Shown here piece by piece: positions 1-9,102 of a stretch of 64,000 nt of DNA. A program made the position numbers and the translations under genes. How positions within the stretch are numbered: position 1 is the stretch's first letter; every line of letters begins with the position of its first letter. This DNA is from Photobacterium sp. CCB-ST2H9 (GTDB taxonomy: Bacteria > Pseudomonadota > Gammaproteobacteria > Enterobacterales > Vibrionaceae): positions 186,001-250,000 of the forward strand of contig NZ_CP100425.1 of NCBI RefSeq assembly GCF_023151555.2, given 5' to 3'. The notes under the pieces were generated by a model. It was not told the origin of the DNA. It made no database searches and saw only the letters and a list, made by a program, of their open reading frames with translations.

Positions 1-911
1 TGAACGACAAACGGCTGGTTGGCGGCCGAAAGCATGGATTTGACATCACCGACATCGGTTGCCAGAACCGGCAGACCGGCGCCCATGGCTTCCAGTACTG
101 ACAGCGGCATCTGTTCCGTATCGGACGACAGGCAGAAGATATCCCCCTGAGCCAGAAAGCCCCAGACATCATCAATCCGGCCTGCCAGCCGGATCTGGTG
201 GTTCAGATGGTGTTTTGAGACATAGCTTTCCAGCTCGGTCAGTAAGGGACCATCACCGCCAATCAGCAGGCGGCTGTCCGGCGCATGCGCTGCGACCGTA
301 TCGATCAGGCGCGGCAGGTTTTTCTCTTTGCGCAGGCTGGCGAGCGTGATCAGGGTTGGCTGCTTCACAGAAAATGCTGGGGCAAGGTGCGCCGGAGTCT
401 CGATCCCGTTGGGGAAATAATGCAGCCGGGCCGGGGGAATGCGCCATTGCTGGCTGGCGATCTGCATCAGAATATGAGAAGGAACCACAACTTCGGTGCG
501 CCCTCCCAGTGCCAGACGGCGAAACAGATTCCGCCGCGGATACAGCCGGGTGGCTTCATCCGGATTGAAACCGTCTTCCCAGTGTACGCCGCGGCACAGC
601 CGGCTAAAGCGGTTACACAGGGCCCACTCAATGGCGCCCCAGTTGTAAGTCATCAGGACTTCGGGCTGGTATTCCCGGAGTGTCCGGTGGATGCGTGTCA
701 GCCGCTCCGGCAGAGTGAAGGATTTCAGCTCAGGCAGGGTCAGGCAGGTGACGTGAACATGGGCTGCCAGCCGGGCAGCTGCATCCAGTCGGCCATCCAG
801 CGAAATCACCACATGCTGATGATGCCCCGGCAGGGCGTTCACGAGCTGAGCAAAACGAATTTGCGGCCCGCCGAGGGTAAAGGTGGAAAAAACATGCAGG
901 AGTACCGTCAT
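1..911 (-). CDS. GT4-family glycosyltransferase, C-terminus cut by window edge
   Basis: About 303 residues are visible, and the frame stays open to base 1, so the C-terminal end is missing. The N-terminus (MTVLLHVFSTFTLGGPQ) has the nucleotide-sugar glycosyltransferase GGxQ-type loop of GT-B enzymes. The C-terminal half carries a GGDGPLL strand-loop and the EAMGAGLPVLATDVGD segment typical of GT4 donor-binding domains (E-x7-E region, here following SSDTEQMPLSVLEA). It should transfer a sugar from a nucleotide donor to a lipid-linked or surface glycan at the cytoplasmic face of the membrane. Its ATG overlaps the stop of the upstream fusion gene by four bases (ATGA, 908-911), indicating translational coupling in one minus-strand operon. 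Donor and acceptor cannot be told from sequence. Confidence 0.85.
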   Translation of the reverse strand, partial: MTVLLHVFSTFTLGGPQIRFAQLVNALPGHHQHVVISLDGRLDAAARLAAHVHVTCLTLPELKSFTLPERLTRIHRTLREYQPEVLMTYNWGAIEWALCNRFSRLCRGVHWEDGFNPDEATRLYPRRNLFRRLALGGRTEVVVPSHILMQIASQQWRIPPARLHYFPNGIETPAHLAPAFSVKQPTLITLASLRKEKNLPRLIDTVAAHAPDSRLLIGGDGPLLTELESYVSKHHLNHQIRLAGRIDDVWGFLAQGDIFCLSSDTEQMPLSVLEAMGAGLPVLATDVGDVKSMLSAANQPFVV

Positions 912-3124
912 AACGCAGTTGCCTTTTCAGACGGGCTGTCTTCCGGGTGTATCTGGTTTGGTCTGGCTGCAGAGGGCGACGGTGTCACCGGTGGCTCGCT
1001 GCGGTGTACCAGAACGGCACGCTGGTAAAAGACATGCCAGTCATTGACCGGTTGCCAGTTCAGCAGGCGTTTCTCACCGCTGGTGTCAAAACGGGCATTC
1101 ATGGCCCGGGATTTCAGATCCCGTAAGGAAGGCAGGTTGATGTGACGTCCCCCCAGTCGCTTGATCGCCCACTTGGCTATTTCCTGCAGATACAGCCAGA
1201 AAGTCAGCTGGGGGACATAGCGGTAAGGACGGTTCAGCCCTTTGCTGAGCATAGTGACATATTCCCGAGAGGACGGCCTGACATCACCGACCAGATTCAG
1301 TGCCTTGCCCCGGGCAGCCGGGTTGGTCATTGCCGCGACAGTGGCCGAGGCAACATCTTCGGCCAGCACGAAGGGCAGCGGATTGTGTCCCAGATTCCAG
1401 CCGATGAAGTACTGACTGTTATTGAAGAAACCGACGCCTGTGTGGTGAATCAGGCCGCCTTCGCCGACGACGATGCCGGGGCGCAACACCACCACATCGA
1501 GCTCATGCATTTCGTGCATCAGCAGATCATCTGCCATGGCTTTGGCCCGGGCGTAATCTGCCCGCTGACGCGCGCAGGGATCTACGGGGGAGGCGCTGTG
1601 AATGACGGTGCGGGCGCTCCCCAGGTATAAGGAAGCAATGGAGCCGACGTGGACCAGCCGGGTAATGCCGTGGGCCAGACAGGCACAGGCAATCGTCCGG
1701 GCGGAGTCGACCATTGCATGGTGAATGGCCTGCCAGTCGCCATTGCCGCCGCCGTGGGCCAGATTGATCACGTAGCGGGCCCGGCTGACGGCATGCTCCA
1801 CGGCTGCCGGATCACAGACATCGCCCTGAATCAGCTGAATGTCCGGCTGGTGGAACAATGCCGGCAGGGACTGAAGATGCCTTGCCATCACACCGACGGT
1901 GTATCGTTCAGCCAGTAACTGACTGACGACATGGCGTCCGATGAAGCCGGTTCCGCCAATCACCAGCACATCGAAGGGCTGTTCGGTCGGCGGACTGGCT
2001 GGTGTCCGTTCTGTGTCTGAAGGCGGGGGGAGATGCAAAGCATCAGCACCCAGGCTTTTCTCAGCAAGCTGGTGGCAAAGTTCGACCAGTTCGCGACCAA
2101 ATTCTGCAGCATGGGGGAGTGGCTGCTGTGACTCCCGTGCCTGATGAAATGCACGGATGCTGGACTGCATCGACAGGAAGAATGGATCTCTGGAAGCCCG
2201 CAGTCCGGTGATTGCACCGGCGTATTCAGCCAGTTGTCGGATCCCCTGAGCGATCAGGCTGCCAGCCTGGGCACAGGCGGTCACAGCGGTATCCAGTGCG
2301 GGCAGAAAGCGGCTGCGGCCGTTGATCAGGACGCGTTGCCGAATGATATCCAGTGTCAGAGAGCCGTCCTCTCCGGTGATATGGAGCTGCCAGATTGGGA
2401 AATCATTGCCCATGGCAAACGAAAAATGAAAAGGAACGCTCAGTTCGCCCATTGCGTCCAGCCGGAGAATGCAGGGCTGTTGTCCGCTCAGGACTTTCAT
2501 CTGGCTGATCCGGCTGGTCAGCGCGCCTTGGGGCGGACCGAATAAGGTCAGCAGTTGTGATAAGGGATGTACCGCCTGCTCCAGCAGCAGATTGACGGGC
2601 TGGCGGAACATCCAGTGACTGAACTGCCCGCTGTCCAGCTGACGCAACGGCATTTCGTAATTCAGGGTGACGGAGGTTACCGGACCAATCGTGTTGCTGT
2701 CGAGCAGGCGCTTGGCCGCTTCAATGACCGGGTGAAACAGAAAATTCTGGTTGACTGCCAGGGTCAGCTCCTCTTGACGGGCCAGACGGATGAGGGCGTC
2801 ACACTCTTTTGTGGTTTCCGCCAGCGGCTTTTCGACCAGTACGTGTTTGCCATGGGTCAGCAGATTCCGGACCAGCTCGTAATGCAGATTCGGCGGGGTC
2901 AGTACATGAGCGGCGTCAAAGTCGGTTTCGGCCAGTGCCTGATCAAGCTGGCTGAAACAGTGCGGTACCTGATAGCGGCGGGCCAGTGACTGCGCTGCAG
3001 ACAGATCGGGGTCCACGATGGCGGCAATAGTGATCCCCGGTAAGGCGTGAATGGCTCTGGCATGAACATCGGAAATAAAACCGGCCCCGACCAAGATAAC
3101 TTTGCTGTCTGTTTTTGCGTTCAT
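908..3124 (-). CDS. Two-domain fusion: Gfo/Idh/MocA oxidoreductase + NAD-dependent epimerase/SDR
   Basis: 738 residues. Residues about 8-360 form a Gfo/Idh/MocA dehydrogenase: Rossmann segment VILVGAGFISDVHA, then the signature GKHVLVEKPLA near residue 100. Residues about 384-700 form an extended short-chain dehydrogenase/epimerase beginning DVLVIGGTGFIGRHV, with YARAKA as the YxxxK site. The two normally separate enzyme types are joined by a Pro/Thr/Ser-rich linker. It probably makes or modifies a nucleotide sugar or sugar residue for the polysaccharide built by the neighbouring glycosyltransferases; the substrate is unknown. The ATG at 3124 was preferred to the one at 3151 because AAGGAG lies 5 bases upstream. 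Stop overlaps the next gene's start (ATGA). Confidence 0.85.
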   Translation of the reverse strand: MNAKTDSKVILVGAGFISDVHARAIHALPGITIAAIVDPDLSAAQSLARRYQVPHCFSQLDQALAETDFDAAHVLTPPNLHYELVRNLLTHGKHVLVEKPLAETTKECDALIRLARQEELTLAVNQNFLFHPVIEAAKRLLDSNTIGPVTSVTLNYEMPLRQLDSGQFSHWMFRQPVNLLLEQAVHPLSQLLTLFGPPQGALTSRISQMKVLSGQQPCILRLDAMGELSVPFHFSFAMGNDFPIWQLHITGEDGSLTLDIIRQRVLINGRSRFLPALDTAVTACAQAGSLIAQGIRQLAEYAGAITGLRASRDPFFLSMQSSIRAFHQARESQQPLPHAAEFGRELVELCHQLAEKSLGADALHLPPPSDTERTPASPPTEQPFDVLVIGGTGFIGRHVVSQLLAERYTVGVMARHLQSLPALFHQPDIQLIQGDVCDPAAVEHAVSRARYVINLAHGGGNGDWQAIHHAMVDSARTIACACLAHGITRLVHVGSIASLYLGSARTVIHSASPVDPCARQRADYARAKAMADDLLMHEMHELDVVVLRPGIVVGEGGLIHHTGVGFFNNSQYFIGWNLGHNPLPFVLAEDVASATVAAMTNPAARGKALNLVGDVRPSSREYVTMLSKGLNRPYRYVPQLTFWLYLQEIAKWAIKRLGGRHINLPSLRDLKSRAMNARFDTSGEKRLLNWQPVNDWHVFYQRAVLVHRSEPPVTPSPSAARPNQIHPEDSPSEKATAL

Positions 3125-3354
3125 ACCTGCTCCTTCATGGCTGTCCCTCATGAATCAATCACTAAGCAGTGTGCTTATTGGTATTTTTATGTCATGTGCG
3201 CACTGTTCTTATTAAATATAGTCAGCAGAAAGCAGGGGGTAGGTGAAGCTGCAGGTAAAGTCATACAAAAGTAATAAACGGGGAGATGCTGATGCGCTGA
3301 AAATGCGGATGTCGCCGGCTCTTCTCGGGAAGCTGAAGAACCGGCGGGTCAGGG

Positions 3355-4164
3355 TTAGCTTGCCTGATAACGGGAGAGACCGTTGTGGCAGAATGCCAGG
3401 CGGTGGTGCTTGGTGCGCATCAGGATTTCGTGGTTGCAGGCCACCATATTCCGCGGACTTTCATCATGGTAGAGATGAAAGGCCACAGCTGAAAAGCGCA
3501 GGCGCTTGCGGCGAATGCCGCGATTGATCATCCGAGTGGCAAATTCGTTGTCTTCTTTACCCCAGCCGACGAAGTCCTCGTTGAAGCCGTTAATGGCGAC
3601 CACATCCTGTTTCCAGAAGGCCATATTGCAGCCTTTCGTGCCTGAAATTGAGGTTGGAGAACCGTAGCTGAGGGAGCGGAGCACGGGCAGTCGCAGTCCG
3701 TAGCAACGGTTTTTCAGATCCAGAATCCCTTTCATCCGGCAGTGCGGGATCACACCATGTTCAAACACATGGAAGTTCCCCTGCTCATTCAGCCGGACGC
3801 GCCAGCCCTGAATAAAATAGCCGGGCTGAGCGGTCCGGGTATGGTCACGGATAAAATGGCGATCCAGCACCATATCTCCGTCAATCATCACCAGATAGTC
3901 ACCATTGGCCCGGGCGATGGCTTTGTTACGGCTTGCCGAAAGCCGGTAACCTTCATCTTCCTGCCAGCTGTGAATCACAGGAATACTCAGTTTCTGTTGC
4001 CAGTAGGCGACAACTTCCGCGGTCTCTTGACCTGAGCCGTCATCGGCAATGATGACTTCCCGCGGCAGATGGCTCTGTCTTTCAATACTTTCCAGAACTT
4101 TATTTAAAGCTTCCGGCCAGTTATAGGTGGTCACAATTAACGAAATATCCATATTGAACTGCAT
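3355..4164 (-). CDS. GT2-family glycosyltransferase with galactosyltransferase-like C-terminal domain
   Basis: 269 residues. The fold begins ISLIVTTYNWPEALNKVLES, followed by VIIADDGSG and the DxD-like metal site MIDGDMV near residue 97, all typical GT2 elements. The C-terminal GWGKEDNEFATR motif is the one seen in the glycosyltransferase family 2/galactosyltransferase C-terminal domain, supplying the catalytic base. It is expected to add a hexose to a polysaccharide or LPS-core acceptor in the cytoplasm. It lies alone on the minus strand, about 230 bp from the fusion gene, and abuts the long gene-free stretch before the NRPS locus. A second in-frame ATG at 4152 is possible; neither has a clear ribosome binding site. 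Confidence 0.83.
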   Translation of the reverse strand: MQFNMDISLIVTTYNWPEALNKVLESIERQSHLPREVIIADDGSGQETAEVVAYWQQKLSIPVIHSWQEDEGYRLSASRNKAIARANGDYLVMIDGDMVLDRHFIRDHTRTAQPGYFIQGWRVRLNEQGNFHVFEHGVIPHCRMKGILDLKNRCYGLRLPVLRSLSYGSPTSISGTKGCNMAFWKQDVVAINGFNEDFVGWGKEDNEFATRMINRGIRRKRLRFSAVAFHLYHDESPRNMVACNHEILMRTKHHRLAFCHNGLSRYQAS

Positions 4165-4356
4165 CTATGGTGAAAGTGATAATTTTTAACGCTCTGAATT
4201 CCGGGTGCAGCAAACCGCTGGCTGATTGGGATCAACCATGGTGCTATCGGGCTTTACCGGCCAGGCAGGGACTTTCAGAGCGAGGTTTTAACGAGCACAA
4301 ATTTACCATTATGCAAATGACAAACAAATGAATGGCGGCATTAAAATGCTCATAGA

Positions 4357-4371
4357 GTGAACCTGGTTCAC
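4357..4371. promoter_or_regulatory. Perfect palindrome GTGAACC-T-GGTTCAC
   Basis: A 7-1-7 perfect inverted repeat in the control region of the NRPS locus. It has the size and symmetry of a dimeric regulator's operator. Its half-site resembles that of the TGACC-A-GGTCA palindrome at 4809, suggesting but not proving one regulator. No regulator gene lies in the locus. Confidence 0.4.
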
Positions 4372-4630
4372 AGAAGGATTTTTTATTTTATCAGCCGATA
4401 TTTTTATTTAATTTTTGTAAATGGCATGTGTTCGGGATTTCTCTCTTTTCATTCTTTTCCAGATCCATGTCTTGGCTGAAGTCTGGCGCTGTCACTCTGA
4501 ATCAAGGGCAATCGGGTTGAAACTTAAAAGCAAGCAGTTGATTCAATGCATGATTTCACTTCTCTCATAATTTCTCCCCGATTTGACCTTGCTCTGAGAG
4601 CACAGACAGCTGCGGATCTGGTGAAATTTG

Positions 4631-4660
4631 GATCATCATGATCGCAATTTGATCTCAAAT
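4631..4660. promoter_or_regulatory. Two adjacent palindromes (GATCAT-C-ATGATC and ATTTGA-TC-TCAAAT)
   Basis: Two perfect inverted repeats lie 3 bases apart: 4631-4643 (6-1-6) and 4647-4660 (6-2-6), about 210 bp upstream of the first biosynthetic gene. They could be operator sites. Short AT-rich palindromes also occur by chance, so the call is tentative. Confidence 0.3.
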
Positions 4661-4808
4661 GATGGTGAAGTGTGATGAAAGTATATTTTTTGTTAATCGA
4701 AGGTTACTTATTATTCTCTTTGTGAAATTATGTGCTTAATCATGTTGCGCACTGAGTGTGGTTGCATTTATTTGCTGAGTACTACCACCTGTTTTTGGTT
4801 GATTGTAC

Positions 4809-4819
4809 TGACCAGGTCA
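4809..4819. promoter_or_regulatory. Palindrome TGACC-A-GGTCA just upstream of the operon
   Basis: A 5-1-5 perfect inverted repeat 53 bp before the first start codon, next to a CATACT hexamer that may be a -10 element. The position would suit a repressor or proximal activator. Confidence 0.35.
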
Positions 4820-4871
4820 TTGCCATACTGAAACCAGTAAAACCATAAAATCAAACGAGTTAGTTGGGCTT

Positions 4872-6470
4872 ATGAAGGGATCAAGTCGTTGTGAGACGGA
4901 AGATGAGGCATTTCTTTATCTGAGAAATAATGTCTTTATTGAGCCATTAGTCGAACATTGGTACGCATGGCACTATTTGCTTTCTCCTGTTGCTCGTTCT
5001 TTTTTTATGAGGAAAAACAGGAAGCAATTAAGATCATTTTTAAAATATCCTGAATTTCATAGTGGTATTTCCAGTGGGAAAGTGAGCACGGTCAGATTAT
5101 CCATGGATGATGTGTTCAGTGTGGAACAATACCTGGATGGCAACCAACAGCAAGAAGCGCAACAAGAACAGCTACTTTCTGCTGTCGAAAAGCTTGATGA
5201 ATTAGTTTCACAATTTCAAGGTGACAGTTTAGAGCCTCTTTATCAGGAAATTCCATCCGAATTGAAAGGCAGGGCTGAGCTTTACTATGCCCGGAATCAG
5301 AGCGGCGCATACCGTCTTTTTGAAAATGCATTTGATGGGGTGTTTGACCGGTGTGAAAGTGTATTATTCACATTAAAAACGGAGCACACCAAACGTCCGC
5401 CAGTGTTTAATACACCACGTTTGTCCTGTCATGAAACTCAGTTTTTGATTGATGTTGATTTTAAAGAAAAAATACTGGATAAAATTTTTGAGGCGAGACG
5501 AACTCCGGTCGATTTCAATAAGTTTTGCCGGGAAATGAATCTGTCTGACGAAGCGAAGCAGCAGTTCAGAATATTGTTCACCTCAGAGTGTGAACACAAA
5601 GAACCGTCAGCACCCAGCCATGAAACGATTCGTTATTTTGGTCATGCGACTTTGCTGATTGAGACTTCGTCTGAATCACTGCTGATTGACCCCTGGATTC
5701 AGAGTGAATCCTTTGAAAAAGATGGGAAAACATCATATTCGTTATCTGATTTACCTGAGCATATTGACTATGTTGTGATCACTCATGGGCATGCGGATCA
5801 CTTTAATGTCGAAACCTTACTGCAAATCAGACATAAAGTGGGGCAGATTATTGTTCCTAAAAGTTCTGGTGACATGATTGAAGACCCGTCACTGGCCAAG
5901 ATACTCAAGCAAATCGGCTTCGGGAATGTGATCGAAGTGGATCCGTTTGAGAAAATTCAGGGAAATACTTTTCAACTGCATACCCTTCCTTTTCTGGGAG
6001 AGCATGGTGACCTTCGGGTAGATGCGAAGTCATCTTATTATATTGAAACAGATTCCGAGCAGCTGCTTATATTATCGGACTCGAAATTTATTCAGGCAGA
6101 AATTTATCAATATCTGCTCGATAATACGCTCAAAGTGAGCAAGATGTTTGTCGGGATGGAGTGTGAAGGTGCGCCATATACCTGGCTGTATGAGCCCGTA
6201 TTAAATCAAGGTCATCAACCGGAGTACGCAAAAAACAGACGCTTAACTGGCTGTGACTGTGATGAAACTGAACAACTGATTCAATTGATCAACCCTGATT
6301 CTGTATTTGTATATGCGATGGGCCTTGAACCATGGCTGGAATATTTAATTGGGAAGCCAGCAACCTTTGATGACTATATTGTTAGGGAATATAAACGCTT
6401 AGAGGAGAAAATGTCTCTGGAAGACAGGCCGCTTAAGCTTTTATATTGGTCTGAAGAAATTTCAATTTGA
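4872..6470 (+). CDS. CmlA-type diiron beta-hydroxylase (metallo-beta-lactamase fold), NRPS tailoring
   Basis: 532 residues, the same length I recall for CmlA, which beta-hydroxylates an amino acid held on an NRPS carrier protein in chloramphenicol synthesis. The N-terminal half (about 1-245) is the CmlA-type docking domain. The C-terminal half is a metallo-beta-lactamase fold with THGHADHF giving His305, His307, Asp309 and His310, then Glu377 (FLGEHGD) and Asp403 (LSDSK). These fall on the same residue numbers I remember as iron ligands in CmlA. The last CmlA ligand (His468 from memory) is not at that position; the only later His is 448. Predicted role: oxygen-dependent beta-hydroxylation of a carrier-bound residue. 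First gene of the operon, 13 bp before the next. An ordinary hydrolase is unlikely given the N-terminal domain and context. Confidence 0.82.
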   Translation: MKGSSRCETEDEAFLYLRNNVFIEPLVEHWYAWHYLLSPVARSFFMRKNRKQLRSFLKYPEFHSGISSGKVSTVRLSMDDVFSVEQYLDGNQQQEAQQEQLLSAVEKLDELVSQFQGDSLEPLYQEIPSELKGRAELYYARNQSGAYRLFENAFDGVFDRCESVLFTLKTEHTKRPPVFNTPRLSCHETQFLIDVDFKEKILDKIFEARRTPVDFNKFCREMNLSDEAKQQFRILFTSECEHKEPSAPSHETIRYFGHATLLIETSSESLLIDPWIQSESFEKDGKTSYSLSDLPEHIDYVVITHGHADHFNVETLLQIRHKVGQIIVPKSSGDMIEDPSLAKILKQIGFGNVIEVDPFEKIQGNTFQLHTLPFLGEHGDLRVDAKSSYYIETDSEQLLILSDSKFIQAEIYQYLLDNTLKVSKMFVGMECEGAPYTWLYEPVLNQGHQPEYAKNRRLTGCDCDETEQLIQLINPDSVFVYAMGLEPWLEYLIGKPATFDDYIVREYKRLEEKMSLEDRPLKLLYWSEEISI

Positions 6471-6483
6471 TATTAAGTTAGCG

Positions 6484-7518
6484 ATGCGTATGGAAAAGTA
6501 TAAGACATATCAGTTAACGACTGAAGACCTTGAGTTCATCTATCATGCTTGTCATCAGTTGATAGAAAAACATGATTCGGTTGAAACAGACAGTTTCGCC
6601 AGAGATTGTGCGGTCTATGCCATGGAACTCAGCCGGAATTTGAGAGAGGACGTATTAGATTTCAAAAATACGGCTCATAGCTATGCAGCATTCTTAATTC
6701 ATGGCCTTCCGATCGATATTGAAAATATTCAGACACCCAATACATGGGACTGTAACTGGCATCATTCTGAGACGTTTACATATGAAGTCATCCATTCATT
6801 AGTCTCCTGCCTGTTCGGCGAAATTTTTGGGTGGTCAACGCAAGAAAATGGCCGCTTTATGCGCTATGTGGTGCCGATCAAAGCAGATGCTTATGAGCAG
6901 CTGGGGTCAAGCAGTTCAGCTGAACTGGACTGGCATACGGAAGAAGCTTTCCATCCAACGCCAGCTGATTATGTTTCGTTGATGTGTTATCGCAATACGG
7001 AGCAAGCAGCGACATCATTATGCCATGTCGATGAAATTGTCAGTCAGTTAGATGGGAAAACAATTGATATTCTGTTCAGCAAGTCTTTTTGTATTGCGCC
7101 GGATACGTCACATCACGTCAAAGAAAATAAAAGTGATCACTGGGATATCGATATTCATAAGTACCATATGAGTGCTGAAGCTAAGTATGTCGATACACCG
7201 ATCTCAATTTTATACGGGAATCGGGAGCGGCCTTTTATGCGAGCAGATCTGCCTTATATGGCAGTGCTTGGTGAAAATAAAGACGCTGAAATGGCACTTG
7301 AAAAATTCAAGTCGGTTGTGAACCAATCTCTGATTGATGTCTGTCTTACTGAGGGACAGATCATGCTGATTGATAACAGAAGGGCTGTGCACGGCAGGCG
7401 TCAGTTTTCCGCGAAATATGATCATTATGGCCGATGGTTAAAAAGAATTAATATCATCAGGGATCTGCGTGCTTTAACCTCAGAATTTAACCAGCTGTGC
7501 GACAGACGCATTGTATAA
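6484..7518 (+). CDS. Fe(II)/2-oxoglutarate amino-acid beta-hydroxylase of the VioC/AsnO type
   Basis: 344 residues, family length about 330-360. The facial triad is visible as His151-x-Glu153 (LDWHTEEAF) and His303 (RAVHGRR), with Arg317 in GRWLKRINI binding 2-oxoglutarate. The HxE variant and the IDNRRAVHGRR block are hallmarks of the clavaminate-synthase-like arginine/asparagine/lysine C3-hydroxylases VioC, OrfP and AsnO. These act on free amino acids in viomycin, streptothricin and CDA synthesis. It probably supplies a beta-hydroxylated polar amino acid (Arg, Asn or Lys; not decided) to an adenylation domain. It follows the CmlA-like gene closely and precedes the flavoenzyme by 11 bp. The start has only a weak ribosome site; ATG at 6490 is an alternative. 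Confidence 0.87.
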   Translation: MRMEKYKTYQLTTEDLEFIYHACHQLIEKHDSVETDSFARDCAVYAMELSRNLREDVLDFKNTAHSYAAFLIHGLPIDIENIQTPNTWDCNWHHSETFTYEVIHSLVSCLFGEIFGWSTQENGRFMRYVVPIKADAYEQLGSSSSAELDWHTEEAFHPTPADYVSLMCYRNTEQAATSLCHVDEIVSQLDGKTIDILFSKSFCIAPDTSHHVKENKSDHWDIDIHKYHMSAEAKYVDTPISILYGNRERPFMRADLPYMAVLGENKDAEMALEKFKSVVNQSLIDVCLTEGQIMLIDNRRAVHGRRQFSAKYDHYGRWLKRINIIRDLRALTSEFNQLCDRRIV

Positions 7519-7529
7519 GGAATTTGATT

Positions 7530-9092
7530 ATGCATCATGAATATATCATTATTGGCGCTGGACCCGCTGGATTACAGCTCGCTTATTATCTCGAGAAATC
7601 AAATGAAGATTATTTGATTCTGGAAAAGGGTGATTGCTCCGGAAATGCATTTAAAACGTTACCGAAGCATGGCAAGCTGATTTCTATTAATAAAGTTTAT
7701 ACAGGCTATAATGATGATGAAATCAATCTTCGTTGGGACTGGAATTCGTTATTAAATGATGAAGGATTTCTTTTTAAACATTACTCTGAGAAATATTTTC
7801 CTGATGCAAAAGATTTAGTTCAGTATCTGAATGATTTTAAAGATAAGTTTGGACTGAAGGTGACTTACAATGCCGATATTGTATCCATTGATAAAGATGA
7901 ACACTTTTCATTAAAGGATGCTGACGGTAAGGTTTACACATGTGAGAAACTCATTATCGCGACTGGATTGGCAAAAGAAAATAAGCCTTGTTTTCCTGGC
8001 AGTGAATATGTGAAAACTTACACGAAAGCCTCAATTAATCCTGATGATTATAAAAACAAATCTGTTTTGATCTTAGGAAAAGGCAACTCTGCTTTCGAAA
8101 CGGCTGATAATTTGGTTGAAACCGCATCTGTCATCCATCTGTTAAGCCCGACACCAGTGAAGCTGGCCTGGAAAACACATTATGTCGGGCATTTGAGAGC
8201 AGTGAATAACAATATTTTAGATACCTATCAGTTAAAGTCGCAGAACACCATCCTTGATGCTGAAGTGACAAAAATCACCAAAGACAATGATAAGTATATT
8301 GTTGATTTTTCTTATACTCACGCGAATGGACAGCACTGGCAGATTGTTGTCGATGAGATTATTTCTTGCATCGGTTTCTCTTTTGACGACAGTATGTTTC
8401 AAGGTGCTGCAGTCCCTCAGATTACAGAGAATAAGAAATATCCGAGAATGACAGAATTCTGGGAATCTACCAATGTTGAGGGGATGTATTTCGCCGGAAC
8501 GATCATGCATATGCGTGATTATAAGCAGTCGTTTTCTGGTTTCATACATGGATTCAGGTACAACGTGAAAGCATTAGCTGAAATATTAAAAATGAAGCAA
8601 GGCAAAGATGCGTTTCACCGTGAGAGATTACATTCATTTGAATCTGTCTATGAAAAAATCATGTACCGGATTCATAGTAACTCTTCGCTATATCAGCAGC
8701 CTGGATTTATTAGCGATGTGCTGCTTATCAATGATGGCAATGTTGAATATGTTGTCGATATGCCGGTTGATCTCATTGAAAAGATATATCAGAAATCAAG
8801 CCATATCCGATTCACATTTGAATACGGCAAGAAAGAGCATCCCGATCCATTTAATGTTATCCGGATGCCGGATGATGGCGACAGCAGTACATTTATCCAT
8901 CCTGTGTTCCGGGTCTACCAGGATGGTGTCATCGTAGAGGAGTACCATATCCCTGAAGACTTGCAGAATGAATGGGATAAGGAAATGTATACGACTCCTT
9001 TTCAAAGTTTCTTGAAAATGGTTTTGCCATTGGAAAGGAAAAACATGTCTCAAGGTGAGAGACATGAAACGTTAGATAACTATTGTTCATAA
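7530..9092 (+). CDS. FAD/NAD(P)H-dependent oxidoreductase, FOXRED2/flavin-monooxygenase-like
   Basis: 520 residues. FAD-binding GAGPAG occurs at residues 9-14, followed by YLEKSNEDYLILEKG. A second Rossmann motif, LILGKGNSAFETAD, lies near residue 180, with an IIATGLA strand before it. This is the two-dinucleotide-domain plan of flavin monooxygenases and the FOXRED2-like family. The C-terminal about 130 residues have no motif I recognise. Likely role: N- or C-oxidation of a precursor amino acid or of the peptide; substrate unknown. ATG 7530 was chosen over an upstream GTG at 7497 because AAGGA lies 8 bases before it and the frame then clears the previous stop. This gene is strikingly AT-rich (17 of 60 bases are G or C in 7681-7740). 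Confidence 0.8.
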   Translation: MHHEYIIIGAGPAGLQLAYYLEKSNEDYLILEKGDCSGNAFKTLPKHGKLISINKVYTGYNDDEINLRWDWNSLLNDEGFLFKHYSEKYFPDAKDLVQYLNDFKDKFGLKVTYNADIVSIDKDEHFSLKDADGKVYTCEKLIIATGLAKENKPCFPGSEYVKTYTKASINPDDYKNKSVLILGKGNSAFETADNLVETASVIHLLSPTPVKLAWKTHYVGHLRAVNNNILDTYQLKSQNTILDAEVTKITKDNDKYIVDFSYTHANGQHWQIVVDEIISCIGFSFDDSMFQGAAVPQITENKKYPRMTEFWESTNVEGMYFAGTIMHMRDYKQSFSGFIHGFRYNVKALAEILKMKQGKDAFHRERLHSFESVYEKIMYRIHSNSSLYQQPGFISDVLLINDGNVEYVVDMPVDLIEKIYQKSSHIRFTFEYGKKEHPDPFNVIRMPDDGDSSTFIHPVFRVYQDGVIVEEYHIPEDLQNEWDKEMYTTPFQSFLKMVLPLERKNMSQGERHETLDNYCS

Positions 9093-9102
9093 GGAAAATA
9101 TC

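Larger units (their letters stand above)
4165..4871. other. 707-bp gene-free, AT-rich control region before the biosynthetic locus
   Basis: No credible reading frame is present. The stretch separates the minus-strand GT2 gene from the plus-strand biosynthetic operon, so promoters for both must lie here. It contains four perfect inverted repeats, listed separately (4357-4371, 4631-4643, 4647-4660, 4809-4819), and AT-rich tracts at 4380-4420 and 4680-4740. The promoter of the operon is not obvious; a CATACT hexamer at about 4824 is a possible -10. Confidence 0.6.

Noticed and set aside
285..1028. Plus-strand frame of 247 codons
   Set aside because: Opposite the partial GT4 gene on the minus strand, and with no family character.
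4357..4371. Terminator of the minus-strand GT2 gene or of the plus strand
   Set aside because: It lies upstream of that gene, and the T-rich tract on the plus strand starts several bases after the repeat; an operator fits better.
4872..6470. Beta-lactamase or UlaG-like hydrolase
   Set aside because: The N-terminal domain, the 532-residue length and the Glu377/Asp403 pattern fit CmlA-type oxygenases.
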